Below are positions 50,818-59,998 of a DNA stretch of 64,000 nt, one piece after another. Every line of letters begins with the position of its first letter. Position 1 is the stretch's first letter. The notes under the pieces are model-generated. The model was not told the DNA's origin. It worked only from the letters and a program-made list of their open reading frames with translations, and did no database searches. The translations under genes and the position numbers were made by a program. The DNA comes from Thalassotalea sp. PP2-459 (lineage in GTDB: Bacteria; Pseudomonadota; Gammaproteobacteria; Enterobacterales; Alteromonadaceae): NCBI RefSeq assembly GCF_001913705.1, contig NZ_MKQD01000065.1, positions 1 through 64,000 of the forward strand, in the 5' to 3' direction.

Positions 50818-51301
50818 CTAAAATATTTGAGTTTATACAATGATGTTATATTTATGTAATGTGTGGATCGTCAGAAATTATGAGAATTCTTGTATGGTAG
50901 TTCTTGCGCTGTAGCCAAATTTTGAAAAAATGGTAAAGATTATTGCGTCAGTAGCGGTAAGAAAATTATAAAAAATTCCAAAAATTATCAGAAAATTTAT
51001 AACACAAAGTCACAGTATCTCTTGCCTGATATATTGGCATGTTCTTTCTTCTAATAAAAGGAGGTTTTTTCAAATATAAAAGATGTTATGAGGTAAGTGA
51101 GTCTTTTTGTGTAAAACGGTTACTTTTACATTTTGAATAAAGTTAAAAGCTATAGTTTGCTGCTTGATTAGCTGCTATCTCGCTTTCCCATTCTTAACAC
51201 GTGATCTTCCATTCTCATACAATAAGTATTTACGCCTTAAATGTATTTAAGAGTAGTTAATGGCATTGTATCTAGCTAAAAAGTGATTCATAAACTTCTA
51301 C
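50818..51301. other. AT-rich intergenic stretch at island border
   Basis: About 480 bases without a convincing gene. A ribosome-site-like AAAGGAGG (51057-51064) is followed by no usable frame, which suggests a decayed gene start. The left border of the island probably lies here. Confidence 0.4.
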
Positions 51302-51338
51302 CTTGTGAATCAAAAAACAGCATGTTTTGATTCACAAG
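51302..51338. repeat. Perfect 14-base inverted repeat
   Basis: CTTGTGAATCAAAA (51302-51315) and TTTTGATTCACAAG (51325-51338) with a 9-base loop. No T-run follows on either side. It may be a transposon or att-related dyad or an RNA hairpin. Confidence 0.8.
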
Positions 51339-51548
51339 ATTGGGAATTAAGAAATGAGTAGGAATTATTTTGTTATGTATTTTGTCTGCTGCGCTTATAC
51401 CTAGCATCCGCTCCGTTGCTAGGCACCAATATCATTCCCGCCTAATGATCCTATAATGACTGTTTCGTGCCATAAGGAGAAATTCAAGAAATTGAAGTAT
51501 AATTAAAGCTAAACGTTGAATCGACACGCTGTAAACATAGGTTAAATT

Positions 51549-51776
51549 ATGATTGTAACTGTTGGTAAAAACGGGGCTATTCCTTTGCCCCCTGACGAAG
51601 ATTTCAATGAAGAAAACAAATTAAAAATTGGTGACATTTTGCAATGTACACTTATGAAAGATAAACGCTCGATTAAGCTTGAAAAGTTTTCAGATCAATC
51701 TTTAAATGATGAAGAAATTAAAGCTCACGGCTATTTATGTCGTGTAGAAGAACTTAACCCCAAAGATTTTGAGTAA
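51549..51776 (+). CDS. Small AbrB/MazE-like protein, possible antitoxin
   Basis: This 75-residue protein starts MIVTVGKNGAIPLPPDEDF and continues LKIGDILQCTLMKDKRSIKL, like the swapped-hairpin AbrB/SpoVT fold of many antitoxins (strand, P-rich turn, G-D-x-L strand). The C-terminal tail is acidic. The following gene, 23 bases on, resembles the front of HigA. No toxin gene is recognised next to them. The call is tentative. Confidence 0.45.
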   Translation: MIVTVGKNGAIPLPPDEDFNEENKLKIGDILQCTLMKDKRSIKLEKFSDQSLNDEEIKAHGYLCRVEELNPKDFE

Positions 51777-51799
51777 TTTATTCTGATCTTTCCGAAAAT

Positions 51800-52024
51800 A
51801 TGTATGTTATGACTATCAGATCGATAAAATCAATTAACTCAAAACAAGACTTAGAAAATGCACTCAAGCGTGTAGATAAGCTGTGGGACGTTGCGGAACC
51901 TAACACTCCTGAAGGAGAAGAGCTTGTTATAATTACGCAATTAATCGAAGATTACGAGTTAGCAAACATTGTTTCTCAAAGGGTAGATCAAGAAGAAATA
52001 GAAGTTAATATAGATGATTTATAA
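51800..52024 (+). CDS. HigA-like antitoxin N-terminal fragment
   Basis: This 74-residue protein has IRSIKSINSKQDLENALKRV, DKLWDVAEPNTPEGEELVII and TQLIEDYE, which fits the N-terminal helical part of HigA-type antitoxins. The Xre helix-turn-helix that normally follows is missing, and the end EEIEVNIDDL replaces it. It may be a truncated antitoxin or a stand-alone small protein. The start could also be the ATG at 51809; neither has a strong ribosome site. Confidence 0.5.
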   Translation: MYVMTIRSIKSINSKQDLENALKRVDKLWDVAEPNTPEGEELVIITQLIEDYELANIVSQRVDQEEIEVNIDDL

Positions 52025-52082
52025 GGGGCTTGATATCGCATACAGCCCATTTCTGCCTCGTGCCATAAGGCGACTTTCGTCA

Positions 52083-52382
52083 TTAACAATTATCATTAAA
52101 TTTTGGCCACCTGTTATAGCCTATACTTGGGTTATTAGATTGATACATTTTTATATATTCAACCTCTTTATCCGACAATTCAGAGTCTGTGCAAGTGGCT
52201 GACTCCCACAATATTTCTTTTCGTACTGAATAGTCTTTTTGCTGTTCGATAGGTAGTTTTCTAAAATCTTCATCAACTACTTTTTTTGATGGACTACCGA
52301 AATATCTAAAACTCTCATAGGCAAGTTTACCTATATAAATTTTGTTAGTTGCCAAGTATGTTATTTTATATATCTGCTTCAT
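52083..52382 (-). CDS. GIY-YIG nuclease-domain protein
   Basis: This 99-residue protein begins MKQIYKITYLATNKIYIGKL, where the paired YKI/YIG strands define the GIY-YIG fold, and continues with YFGSPSK, ILWES and YIKMYQSNNPSIGYNRWPKF. Glu in DKEVEYIKMY fits the metal-binding Glu of the domain. This compact form resembles domains in phage and homing-type nucleases. It has no clear partner. Confidence 0.75.
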   Translation of the reverse strand: MKQIYKITYLATNKIYIGKLAYESFRYFGSPSKKVVDEDFRKLPIEQQKDYSVRKEILWESATCTDSELSDKEVEYIKMYQSNNPSIGYNRWPKFNDNC

Positions 52383-52778
52383 TGTTAACGATATAAACTT
52401 ATTATTTTCATTAATGTCAGCATAACTTATCTATGGTTTAAAAATAAACGAATAAATCTCGGTAAAGTGCCAATAGCGGACGGTGAACCCTGATTGTGAA
52501 TCATTAAGTTTGGAAACAAAAAACAACCGATAATACAACTCTTGGGTTGCTCTTAAGGTGTTGTTTTTTAGGGTTTTTGTTATTTATCACGTCACTTATT
52601 CTGTGATACTATTTACAAAGTTAAAAGGAGTGGGAATAACCAACTTTTGACCTACTTTTAAACAAAACAGTTCTATTATTGTCTTTTTAATTTACATTTA
52701 ATTCTGTATTATTTTTATTAGAGCATAATCTTTAGTGCACTTTTTTTACTAAATTACTGATTTTTAACGGAGTAAATA
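52383..52778. other. Intergenic region upstream of the ATPase gene
   Basis: About 400 bases. AAAAAACAAC (from 52517) and GTTGTTTTTT (near 52560) form a 10-base inverted repeat around 32 bases, a possible bidirectional terminator. The rest is AT-rich and probably holds the promoter of the ATPase gene. No frame is convincing. Confidence 0.45.
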
Positions 52779-54092
52779 TTGGCTAACACGTACGACATAA
52801 GCGACATATTTAACGGACAAAGTGTACCCAGTAACACTTACGTAGCCCAAGATGATGGAAAGCATGAATTTTCACTTCGCCAAAGCATAAAAGAAAAAGG
52901 AACGCTTTGCCTTATTACAGGCTCCTCTAAAACTGGTAAAACTACTTTATATCGTAAAGTACTAAAATCAATAGATAAAGTACCTTTAGTAGTTAGGTGT
53001 GATGGAACTGTTAATTCAGAAGAATTTTGGGCTCGACTCCTAGAAGAAGTTGATTTTAGTCGGCTTAAAGAAGTTCAAAAAGGCGATGCTACGGAATCGT
53101 CAGGTGAAGCGAAAATTGGAGGTAGCATAGGTTGGCCTTGGCTAGCTGGCCTTATCGGTGAAGCGAAACTAGGCATTAAGAACACTAAATCAGAAATAGA
53201 GATTCGAGAAAAAATTTTAGCTAAACCTTCCCCTTCACACTTAGTTCCGCTCCTACAGAATTCTAATGCTATATTGGTTGTTGAAGATTTTCATTACCTC
53301 ACTGAAAAAGTTCAAGAACATATATTCCAACAATGGAAGACTTTCACAGATCATGAGGTATCTGTTATTGTTGTCGGAACGACTCATCACGGCGTAGATC
53401 TAGCACATGCAAATTCAGATTTGGTTGGGAGAATTCAACAAATTGATTTAAAAAGGTGGTCTACTGATGATCTAAAAAAGATATCTATTAAGGGGTTTCA
53501 GAAACTTAAAATAGCGCCATCTGTAAGTGTATTAAATTTAATTGCAAAAGAGTCTTCAGGGTTACCTATAATCACTCAACAAGCTTGTGCTCAATTATTT
53601 ATTGATAAACGTATCGAGCATTTTAAACATGGCACTGTAATTGAATTTACTAGGCAATGCGCATTTAAAGCTCTACACAACGTGGCAATCAGTCGATACA
53701 AACAGTTTGACTCATGGTATTTAAGATTAACAAAAGGGCCACGTAAGAAAGCAAGAAAATTCAATACTTATGAAATCATATTAATGATATTTACTTTAGA
53801 TCCACTGAAGTTTGAATTAAGCCGTGAAGAAATAGATTCAAGGATACAAGAACTTTCTTTGGAAGAGGGTAAAACCCCACCCGCAGCGTCAATCAATAGT
53901 ACGTTATCAGCTTTACAAAAGTTTCAAGAAAATAACGGTTTTAGATTATTAGAGTGGAGTAAAAGAGATCAAACTATATTCGTGTTAGAGCCGTCATTTT
54001 TGTTCTTTATCAGGTGGAGAAAGCAGAGAACAAGCCTGCCAAACATCTTTGAGACAATTCGGGAAATTGTTGATATGTTTATTAAGGATTAG
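52779..54092 (+). CDS. AAA-type P-loop ATPase of unknown function
   Basis: This 437-residue protein starts at TTG with GGAG six bases upstream. Walker A is GSSKTGKTT (48-56) and Walker B is AILVVEDFHYL (about 160-170), followed by a sensor-like VIVVGTTHHGVDL. A variable acidic/Gly-rich insert occupies 80-130. The C-terminal part (about 290-437) is helical and looks like a winged-helix region (FELSREEIDSRIQELSLEEG). It resembles AAA ATPases such as TnsC and STAND proteins in outline, but no family can be named. It may be island cargo, possibly defence. Confidence 0.7.
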   Translation: MANTYDISDIFNGQSVPSNTYVAQDDGKHEFSLRQSIKEKGTLCLITGSSKTGKTTLYRKVLKSIDKVPLVVRCDGTVNSEEFWARLLEEVDFSRLKEVQKGDATESSGEAKIGGSIGWPWLAGLIGEAKLGIKNTKSEIEIREKILAKPSPSHLVPLLQNSNAILVVEDFHYLTEKVQEHIFQQWKTFTDHEVSVIVVGTTHHGVDLAHANSDLVGRIQQIDLKRWSTDDLKKISIKGFQKLKIAPSVSVLNLIAKESSGLPIITQQACAQLFIDKRIEHFKHGTVIEFTRQCAFKALHNVAISRYKQFDSWYLRLTKGPRKKARKFNTYEIILMIFTLDPLKFELSREEIDSRIQELSLEEGKTPPAASINSTLSALQKFQENNGFRLLEWSKRDQTIFVLEPSFLFFIRWRKQRTSLPNIFETIREIVDMFIKD

Positions 54093-54093
54093 T

Positions 54094-54125
54094 TTAGATG
54101 TGTGATTAATAGACATCTAAATTGA
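54094..54125 (+). terminator. Hairpin after the ATPase gene
   Basis: TTTAGATGT and ACATCTAAA form a 9-base stem with a 10-base loop just after the stop. Only two T follow, so it is a weak terminator. Confidence 0.55.
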
Positions 54126-54240
54126 CACTAAGTAACCTAGATACTTGTATACCTACGCTAAATGTCCGTAGTTCGCTATTAGCAGCCCCTTATGGCTAAA
54201 TAATAATTACCGCAGGATAATGGTCAAGACGGTTAAAAAA

Positions 54241-54522
54241 CTATTCTGAATAATTGCTTGTAAACTCTAGTTCGTATTTATTGAGTAAAAATTTAAGGTT
54301 GTGATTTGCCAATAGTATAAAGGTGGGTATGCCTGTTTTATTGTCATATTCGATAGTAATGATTTCGACTTTCAAATCGTTGCAACGGCCATATTTGTTA
54401 AGCTCCGCAAGAAGGCGGTTAGCTGTGAAAACGTAACAGTCTTGCATACGGAAATGAGTATGGTTGATAATATTTAAGTACTTGCTCTCGGCATAGTTTT
54501 GTAGGTGTTGTGCAAGTAACAT
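54241..54522 (-). CDS. Small protein of unknown function next to transposition genes
   Basis: This 93-residue protein is not recognised. It is mixed alpha/beta with LKVEIITIEYDNKTGIPTFI and LLANHNLKFLLNKYELEF. It has no signal or membrane segment. It lies downstream of the ParS-like gene in the same direction as the transposition operon, so it is likely carried by the element. The ribosome site is poor. Confidence 0.45.
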   Translation of the reverse strand: MLLAQHLQNYAESKYLNIINHTHFRMQDCYVFTANRLLAELNKYGRCNDLKVEIITIEYDNKTGIPTFILLANHNLKFLLNKYELEFTSNYSE

Positions 54523-54569
54523 AGCTATCTGTTTTTAGTATTATTAGATTGATTTTCGATAACAATAAC

Positions 54570-54782
54570 TCAAGAAAAATCTCCTGTTTTTATCCGATAC
54601 AATAGATCTTCTACGGCAGACTCATCGTCTGCCAAAACATCGATAGGGGCTTTATTGCCTAGTTGAATACGAGGTGACTTTAGCCAACGAAGAGCAACGT
54701 CCTCTTTTTTAAATACCTCCAAAAGAGATGAATGTATTTTAGGGTGGCGAGCAAGTATTGTTGCTAAATCATCATTTTTCAT
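54570..54782 (-). CDS. MbcA/ParS/Xre-type antitoxin C-terminal domain protein
   Basis: This 70-residue protein has WLKSPRIQLGNKAPIDVLAD followed by AVEDLLYRIKTGDFS, the signature of the MbcA/ParS/Xre toxin-binding domain (DUF2384) that neutralises RES-domain toxins. It lacks the DNA-binding half, and no RES toxin gene follows. It has GGAGT eight bases upstream of ATG and lies 25 bases after the TniQ stop, so it is probably co-transcribed with the transposition genes. Confidence 0.7.
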   Translation of the reverse strand: MKNDDLATILARHPKIHSSLLEVFKKEDVALRWLKSPRIQLGNKAPIDVLADDESAVEDLLYRIKTGDFS

Positions 54783-54807
54783 TTTAATACTCCAATTAAG
54801 GTCTGGA

Positions 54808-56490
54808 TTACGCGGCTTCTAGGAAGAGCTCTAGCTGTTCTTGAATCTGCCAAGCATAGTTTGTTTGCTCGTGCAGTATATTTTCCAATACAGGAGTTCT
54901 GAGATAGATAAACGGTGACATTGCTGCAAGTACGCCTTTCACTTGAAGCGTATTAATTACTTTTTGCTCTGAAAGGTGATGCTGACTCGCCCACTGCTCA
55001 ATACAGATATAGTTTGTTAAAAAAGCGGCTACAGATGCACCGGTATAATCGTGAGTAAATGGTTTAACTGTTACCTCTTTTAGCAACCCTATAGCCCCGA
55101 GTCGTTTAACTCGATGACGTGGCAGCTTTAAGATACTTGACGCTCTTGTCAGTGAAATAACGCTTGAGCTCTGAAGGTGGACTGTTTCTAAATGATTCAT
55201 CAATACGTCTTCACTTATCATTATGGCGTCTAGCAATTTTTCAGCTGCTCTATCGATAAAAATAGGAAGCTTGTATTGGTATATTTCTACCACAATTTCT
55301 TCCGGACTTAACATGTAAACATCAAGCAAGTCGCTTACCTGCTCAAGCTTTACCGTTTCATATGACTTAGCGACGCACTGAGCTTTCGTTTGTTCGATAA
55401 AGTCACGAATATCAATAAAGCTATATCGACCTCGACCAACAGGTGTGACGGATGATATAGAAGGCACCTTAAACAGTGCTCTCGCCAGTGTTACATCGCC
55501 GCCTAATAAGTGAGCAAAGGCATTTTGGTCAATGTGATGAATAAGTTGCTGGTTCGCCTCAACTTGATTTAGGCTGCTGACTGCCTTATTTCTTGCATTG
55601 CATGGAGTAATGTCATGACACATCAATAGGTTGTTTGTAGGGCTCGTATTAGCCAGCGTTGGATTAAATGCGTGCACTAACCATTGTAGTTTCAGTGTTT
55701 CCTGCATGGTCTTTAAAGGGTAAAAGACAGCGCCTGAGCTGATAACGGCGTATGTTTGTCTTTGGTCAATCAATGACTGGCACCACTGTTCAATGAAGCT
55801 TTTATCCGTTAGTAGCGCATATCCTTGGCTACATAGTTTTTCCCAATCCAGATTAAGATGAGGGAGTTGTTTGATACCATGATGCACGGAGTCATATGGA
55901 CGTAACGCTCGCATAGCGGCAGTTAACAAGTCTTCTAGGTAGTCAGCTCGTTTATCGCCAGATAACCCATGAAAATGTTCAATAAAATTCGGTACTTTCC
56001 CTTGCGGCATAATTGCCGCGATTTCATGCCATGGGGTATCGCAATGACTACATCCAAAATTTAATAAATCCTCATCCCAGCGCAGTGCCTCTCCACAGCA
56101 AGGGCAATGTGAAATCAGGCCTTTGTGGTGCTTGTGACAATGTGTGATTGGATAGAGTTGCCAATGAGCGTCCGTATGACTTTGTTGTATCATGCAATCA
56201 GGGCACACTTGGGGGGTGCGCTGCGTTATTGCATTATGCCCTAATTGCTTACCGCCCTCATGAGTACTTTGCTGAACCGGTGCAAATGATTCTACCGTGC
56301 AGGTGTTTGTAAGCTGACAGGCAAATGTCACGAGGCTATCCTCAGTGCTTGTCATGTTTATCGCTTTTGTATCCTGAAACTCTCTGAAAATGCGATTACT
56401 AAGCTCATAATCATTGGCTACAGCTAAGCGAATAAGAAAGCTGCGAATGCTTTCATTCTCTATAGGATAAAGTTCGGTCATTAACGTCAT
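54808..56490 (-). CDS. tniQ: TniQ/TnsD-family target-selection protein
   Basis: This 560-residue protein opens with PIENESIRSFLIRLAVANDY, the typical TniQ start, and has zinc-binding Cys/His clusters CPDCMIQQSHTDAHW and THCHKHHKGLISHCPCC with a third pair GCSHC (about 110-175). The long C-terminal region holds helix-turn-helix-like segments (ASSILKLPRHRVKRLGAIGL). The length is near that of Tn7 TnsD, which binds a fixed chromosomal site, so the element probably targets one attachment site. Its start overlaps the TnsC stop by one base. Confidence 0.88.
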   Translation of the reverse strand: MTLMTELYPIENESIRSFLIRLAVANDYELSNRIFREFQDTKAINMTSTEDSLVTFACQLTNTCTVESFAPVQQSTHEGGKQLGHNAITQRTPQVCPDCMIQQSHTDAHWQLYPITHCHKHHKGLISHCPCCGEALRWDEDLLNFGCSHCDTPWHEIAAIMPQGKVPNFIEHFHGLSGDKRADYLEDLLTAAMRALRPYDSVHHGIKQLPHLNLDWEKLCSQGYALLTDKSFIEQWCQSLIDQRQTYAVISSGAVFYPLKTMQETLKLQWLVHAFNPTLANTSPTNNLLMCHDITPCNARNKAVSSLNQVEANQQLIHHIDQNAFAHLLGGDVTLARALFKVPSISSVTPVGRGRYSFIDIRDFIEQTKAQCVAKSYETVKLEQVSDLLDVYMLSPEEIVVEIYQYKLPIFIDRAAEKLLDAIMISEDVLMNHLETVHLQSSSVISLTRASSILKLPRHRVKRLGAIGLLKEVTVKPFTHDYTGASVAAFLTNYICIEQWASQHHLSEQKVINTLQVKGVLAAMSPFIYLRTPVLENILHEQTNYAWQIQEQLELFLEAA

Positions 56491-57446
56491 TATGCGGCAT
56501 CCTTATTGTGAGAAATTAGTTGTGTGGTAATTGCCATTTCGATGGTTGACATTGTGGTATCGAATGGGTTGAAACCTAGCTTGTTTTTAGGCTGAAATAC
56601 CTCAAATGCACTTGCCAGTGTTTTTTGGGTAATAGCATGTCTTGAGCCTGCAATTTCTATAGCTTCTTTAAATAACGGTGTTAAGTTACCGAATAGGCCT
56701 TTAGTGGCAATGTGCAATCGTTTAAGCATGTTGTCTGTGCAAAGGTTTGCTTTGCAGCCTAACGCTTGCTGATACATCTCAATTAAACTTTGCCAGTTGG
56801 CGGTACCCACTGCATATGATGTGATACGGTGAAGCTTTCTGTTGCGGCGCTGCAACTGCTTTTCCGCTTTAAACTTAGCTTTGCCAGTCAACAACTCAGC
56901 CGCTGAATCGATACCGACACAAATGACTGGAATTCCAGCGCCGTCTTCATCATCCATGAGTGCTTTAATTGCATCAGCAGCATGTTGAGCGCTTACGCTC
57001 GATGTTTCTCGAACTAAATGCTGAGCTTCATCGATGATAATTAACTCGGTCTGGCAGGTTATAAGGCGAGAAATTAGTCGTGATTGAATTTCCTCTTCAC
57101 TGCCAGTAATTCGCTTCAGCCCCGTAAGCTTTCGATAAAGTCGCTGTATCATGGCTTTAGATGTCGATTTCTCTGGCAAGTTAACGTACAGAATAGGCAC
57201 TATTTTTTGTAATTCTGTTTGATAAGGTGGCGATAATTCAGCGTAGCCTCTTGCTATGTGCGATTTACCAGCGCCTGACTCACCCGTAAGATACATGCCT
57301 TGAATGCAACTTGTATGACGAGTTGCGCGGCAAGCATCAAATGCTCTCCTGACGATTTCAATATCAGGTGTTCTCATTTTTTGCGCCAAAAATGCATGTG
57401 TCTCATCAAGCAGTTTAGGTGAGTCATTGGGTAGCAGTTTAGCCAT
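56490..57446 (-). CDS. tnsC: TnsC-like AAA+ transposition regulator
   Basis: This 318-residue AAA+ ATPase links target selection to the transposase. Walker A is GESGAGKS (55-62), Walker B is LIIIDEAQ (about 134-141), and AGIPVICVGIDSAAELL holds the sensor-1 part. The ATG at 57446 with GAGGAG about nine bases upstream is chosen; frames from ATGs at 57527 or 57503 would overlap TnsB. ATP-dependent polymerisation on DNA is known for the family. Confidence 0.9.
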   Translation of the reverse strand: MAKLLPNDSPKLLDETHAFLAQKMRTPDIEIVRRAFDACRATRHTSCIQGMYLTGESGAGKSHIARGYAELSPPYQTELQKIVPILYVNLPEKSTSKAMIQRLYRKLTGLKRITGSEEEIQSRLISRLITCQTELIIIDEAQHLVRETSSVSAQHAADAIKALMDDEDGAGIPVICVGIDSAAELLTGKAKFKAEKQLQRRNRKLHRITSYAVGTANWQSLIEMYQQALGCKANLCTDNMLKRLHIATKGLFGNLTPLFKEAIEIAGSRHAITQKTLASAFEVFQPKNKLGFNPFDTTMSTIEMAITTQLISHNKDAA

Positions 57447-57462
57447 AGTATTTGTCTCCTCG

Positions 57463-59331
57463 TTATTCCAAGCCAAAGCCAGTTGCGGATTCGCGTTCTT
57501 CATCGGTGATTGTTGTGTGCTGCTCAAAGTCAGTCTCCATGTCAGTTTGTGTGTTTTGTGATATTTCGTTTTCGCGCACTAGGGAGTCACTTGGTACCAA
57601 GGTGCCATTGGCGCGTTTTTGCTTAATTTCATTCTTAATTTGTTGAACGGTTTTACTCACAGGTAAGTCTTCTTCGTTGACGTTAAGCATGTGTGAGCTG
57701 AGCTTTGTAAAACTAATGTCCCGTTCAATGCCCCTAACATTGGGCACTTCGATAAGTTGGCCGTCAGGTAACACGACGGTGATGGCCGAAGCATCGAAAT
57801 CATCAATCATGACTTCCATCGGCAAAGAGCTTTTCTTGGTATTACAAACAGCTTGGTTAAATACCATTTTTAATTCTTCACTGTGAAAGCGTTGGCCCCT
57901 GTGAGATACGCCATGTGTAGAGGTACAAGTTAGTTTCTTCAAACTGCCTCTAATTTTTAGGCGGTCGTCAAAATCACCAATGGTCATGACTTCATCAAGA
58001 TGAGCATGTTTTTGCCACATCTGATAAGGGGTGTAGTTATTGATGCCGCGATTTGGCGTATGGTGATATTCATCTTGGATATAAGCATCAAAAAGCTCAA
58101 TAAACTCTGTTACGGTCAACGTCGCGGCTTGTTTGAGCGTGTGTTCTGGAACGACTTCTTTGTCACGTTTACCAAGATAACCTGATAGCTTAGAAAAGAA
58201 TTTTTTACGCCAAGTACGATACATTCGTTCTACATGCGGCTTTTCTTCAGGATGACGAGAACGACAATAAGTGACATCTGAGCCAATAGCGTTCATGAAC
58301 TTTCGAGTCATTTCCGCACGAAATCCAGGCCCATTATCAAAGACATAAGTCATTGCGATACCCCCCATTGGGTACCTTAAAGGATCCGGTTTTATGCGCA
58401 TTGAATGTGACAAAGAATGAATGACAAGTGCCGCTGATTCGGCGGGTTTTTTAGCAACTTGAACGGTATATCCAAGACAAGCGCGTGTCGCAACATCGAT
58501 AATCGCAAAAATAACCACTTTCCCTGCATATGTACCATCGTCATTTAACAAACCAATATTAAAATCAGCGGCATCACATTCAGCTAATTCAAGCGGCATA
58601 GTGACGTTGTACGCTTTGCTTGCTATACGGTTTTCTCTGTCTGCGTGTTTTTTGCCATACCGAGCACAATCGACTTCGTATTTTGATAATCGCTGAATAA
58701 ATCGGGAAAAAGTGGATTTGCTCGGCATTTTAAAGTCAGCAAAAGCGCGTCCTTTTCCTTTGAAAGCACGCTTAAAGTGTTCATATGCAGAATTAATTGT
58801 GGGTCTGCTAGGCTTTAAGTAGTAACGTCTAACTATCTTGCCCATGAGCTCTTTAACTTCCGGTGGCATTCGCTGATCTTGACTGTTGCCATGTACCACT
58901 TGTAACGCCATATCGCGACCGTCATTTAGCCAAAGTCTGTACCAGGCATAGACTGTTTTCACTGATGGTTTTGTAGGGTGTGTTTCTTGTATTTTGTCGT
59001 AGACTTTATTGACTAAGCCGTTAGATAACCCTTTAGTAGGGTGTAGCTCTTTAAAGGCCAAAAAAGCGTCGCAATAAGCACTTCTGCGGTCACACTCAAG
59101 CTGTTGCTTCTCTGTCAATTCCACGATGCATCGAATATCAATCGGCTTTTCAATCATATGAAAACAGCCATCATTGGCAGCTTGATAAATCTCATGCGGG
59201 GCAAAGTTTTCAAAGCTTTTATCACCAAATTTGATCAAGATAACTTCATTGTCGATATGTTTAATCGTACCTTGACGACCGCCAAGTTTAACGTCTTGTC
59301 CTGTTGCTAATGCGAGTGCTTGGTTCATCAT
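57463..59331 (-). CDS. tnsB: TnsB-like DDE transposase
   Basis: This 622-residue protein cuts and joins the 3' ends of the transposon. It has N-terminal helix-turn-helix regions, an rve core with Asp in CDAADF (about 251), Asp in VFDNGPGF (about 331) and Glu in KPHVERMYR (about 366), and a Mu-type C-terminal beta-barrel (GVSHRGQRFHSEELKMVF). It overlaps TnsA by one base. It should bind repeated sites at both ends. Confidence 0.92.
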   Translation of the reverse strand: MMNQALALATGQDVKLGGRQGTIKHIDNEVILIKFGDKSFENFAPHEIYQAANDGCFHMIEKPIDIRCIVELTEKQQLECDRRSAYCDAFLAFKELHPTKGLSNGLVNKVYDKIQETHPTKPSVKTVYAWYRLWLNDGRDMALQVVHGNSQDQRMPPEVKELMGKIVRRYYLKPSRPTINSAYEHFKRAFKGKGRAFADFKMPSKSTFSRFIQRLSKYEVDCARYGKKHADRENRIASKAYNVTMPLELAECDAADFNIGLLNDDGTYAGKVVIFAIIDVATRACLGYTVQVAKKPAESAALVIHSLSHSMRIKPDPLRYPMGGIAMTYVFDNGPGFRAEMTRKFMNAIGSDVTYCRSRHPEEKPHVERMYRTWRKKFFSKLSGYLGKRDKEVVPEHTLKQAATLTVTEFIELFDAYIQDEYHHTPNRGINNYTPYQMWQKHAHLDEVMTIGDFDDRLKIRGSLKKLTCTSTHGVSHRGQRFHSEELKMVFNQAVCNTKKSSLPMEVMIDDFDASAITVVLPDGQLIEVPNVRGIERDISFTKLSSHMLNVNEEDLPVSKTVQQIKNEIKQKRANGTLVPSDSLVRENEISQNTQTDMETDFEQHTTITDEERESATGFGLE

Positions 59332-59960
59332 TATTCTCCTGTTGCCGTTAAAATGGTTTGTTCATTAAGGACTAGTTGATAATCAAAAATAAAAACTTGA
59401 TGCCCTAGCAATGAAAATGCGTATTTTGTTTGTAGTTCAATGGATTGAATGTAGGCCTTAAGCTCGCCAAAAGACGTCGTTTTGCCAAGGGCTTTAAATA
59501 AGTCACTCAAGTTAATTTTCGAGATATTTAAGCGACGAAAGTGGTGGATTTTTTTAAGATTTTCAGTGGTGTGTCCGGCGTAAACTTGTTCATCTGTGAT
59601 GTAAGAAATTTTGGTACCTTTCACTTCATCAAAAAGGGCGCTTAAGTGATTAAATCGTGCTTTAGCGCGTGCAGAACGCGTAAAAAGTGCCGGTTTGGTT
59701 TCTCGAAGTTCACTACCTTGAGCGGTGATGATTTCTAAATCTGGTGTGTACCAACGTCTCACGCCTTTATCATCAATATACTCATAGCGAGCAGGCTGCT
59801 CTTTGTAAGAAATTACGTTTTGTTGATACTCGTAATAGCGCTGAGTATTGCGCTCTAACTGGCTTTCTCCCCAAAGGTATTCCGGTCGATCTACTTGATA
59901 CGTTCGGAACAGCGTTACCTGTCTATCTGAGCGGAATTTTGCAAGTCTTTTTACTTTCAT
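59331..59960 (-). CDS. tnsA: TnsA-like endonuclease
   Basis: This 209-residue restriction-fold nuclease cuts the 5' ends so that transposition is cut-and-paste. The N-terminal catalytic domain shows Glu in WGESQLERN (about 32-36), Asp in YTPDLE (74) and ExK in LRETKP (87-89). The C-terminal helical domain would bind TnsC. The ATG at 59960 is chosen; a TTG at 59978 is possible. Presence of TnsA separates this from Tn5053-type elements, which lack it. Confidence 0.88.
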   Translation of the reverse strand: MKVKRLAKFRSDRQVTLFRTYQVDRPEYLWGESQLERNTQRYYEYQQNVISYKEQPARYEYIDDKGVRRWYTPDLEIITAQGSELRETKPALFTRSARAKARFNHLSALFDEVKGTKISYITDEQVYAGHTTENLKKIHHFRRLNISKINLSDLFKALGKTTSFGELKAYIQSIELQTKYAFSLLGHQVFIFDYQLVLNEQTILTATGE

Positions 59961-59998
59961 CAGTAACTGTCTCGTCAAAAAAAATTCTTTTAATTGGC

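Larger units (their letters stand above)
51464..52070. repeat. 13-base direct repeat flanking two small genes
   Basis: TCGTGCCATAAGG occurs at 51465-51477 and again at 52058-52070, bracketing the AbrB-like and HigA-like genes. A shorter inverted match CCTTATGGC lies at 54188-54196. It could mark a cassette-like insertion. The core GTTRRRY of integron attC sites is not seen. Confidence 0.45.

Noticed and set aside
51549-52024. Complete toxin-antitoxin operon
   Set aside because: Both products resemble antitoxin parts; no toxin with a recognisable RelE, PIN or RES fold is encoded.
51464-52070. Integron gene cassette with attC sites
   Set aside because: The flanking repeats lack GTTRRRY/RYYYAAC cores and no integron integrase is in the window.
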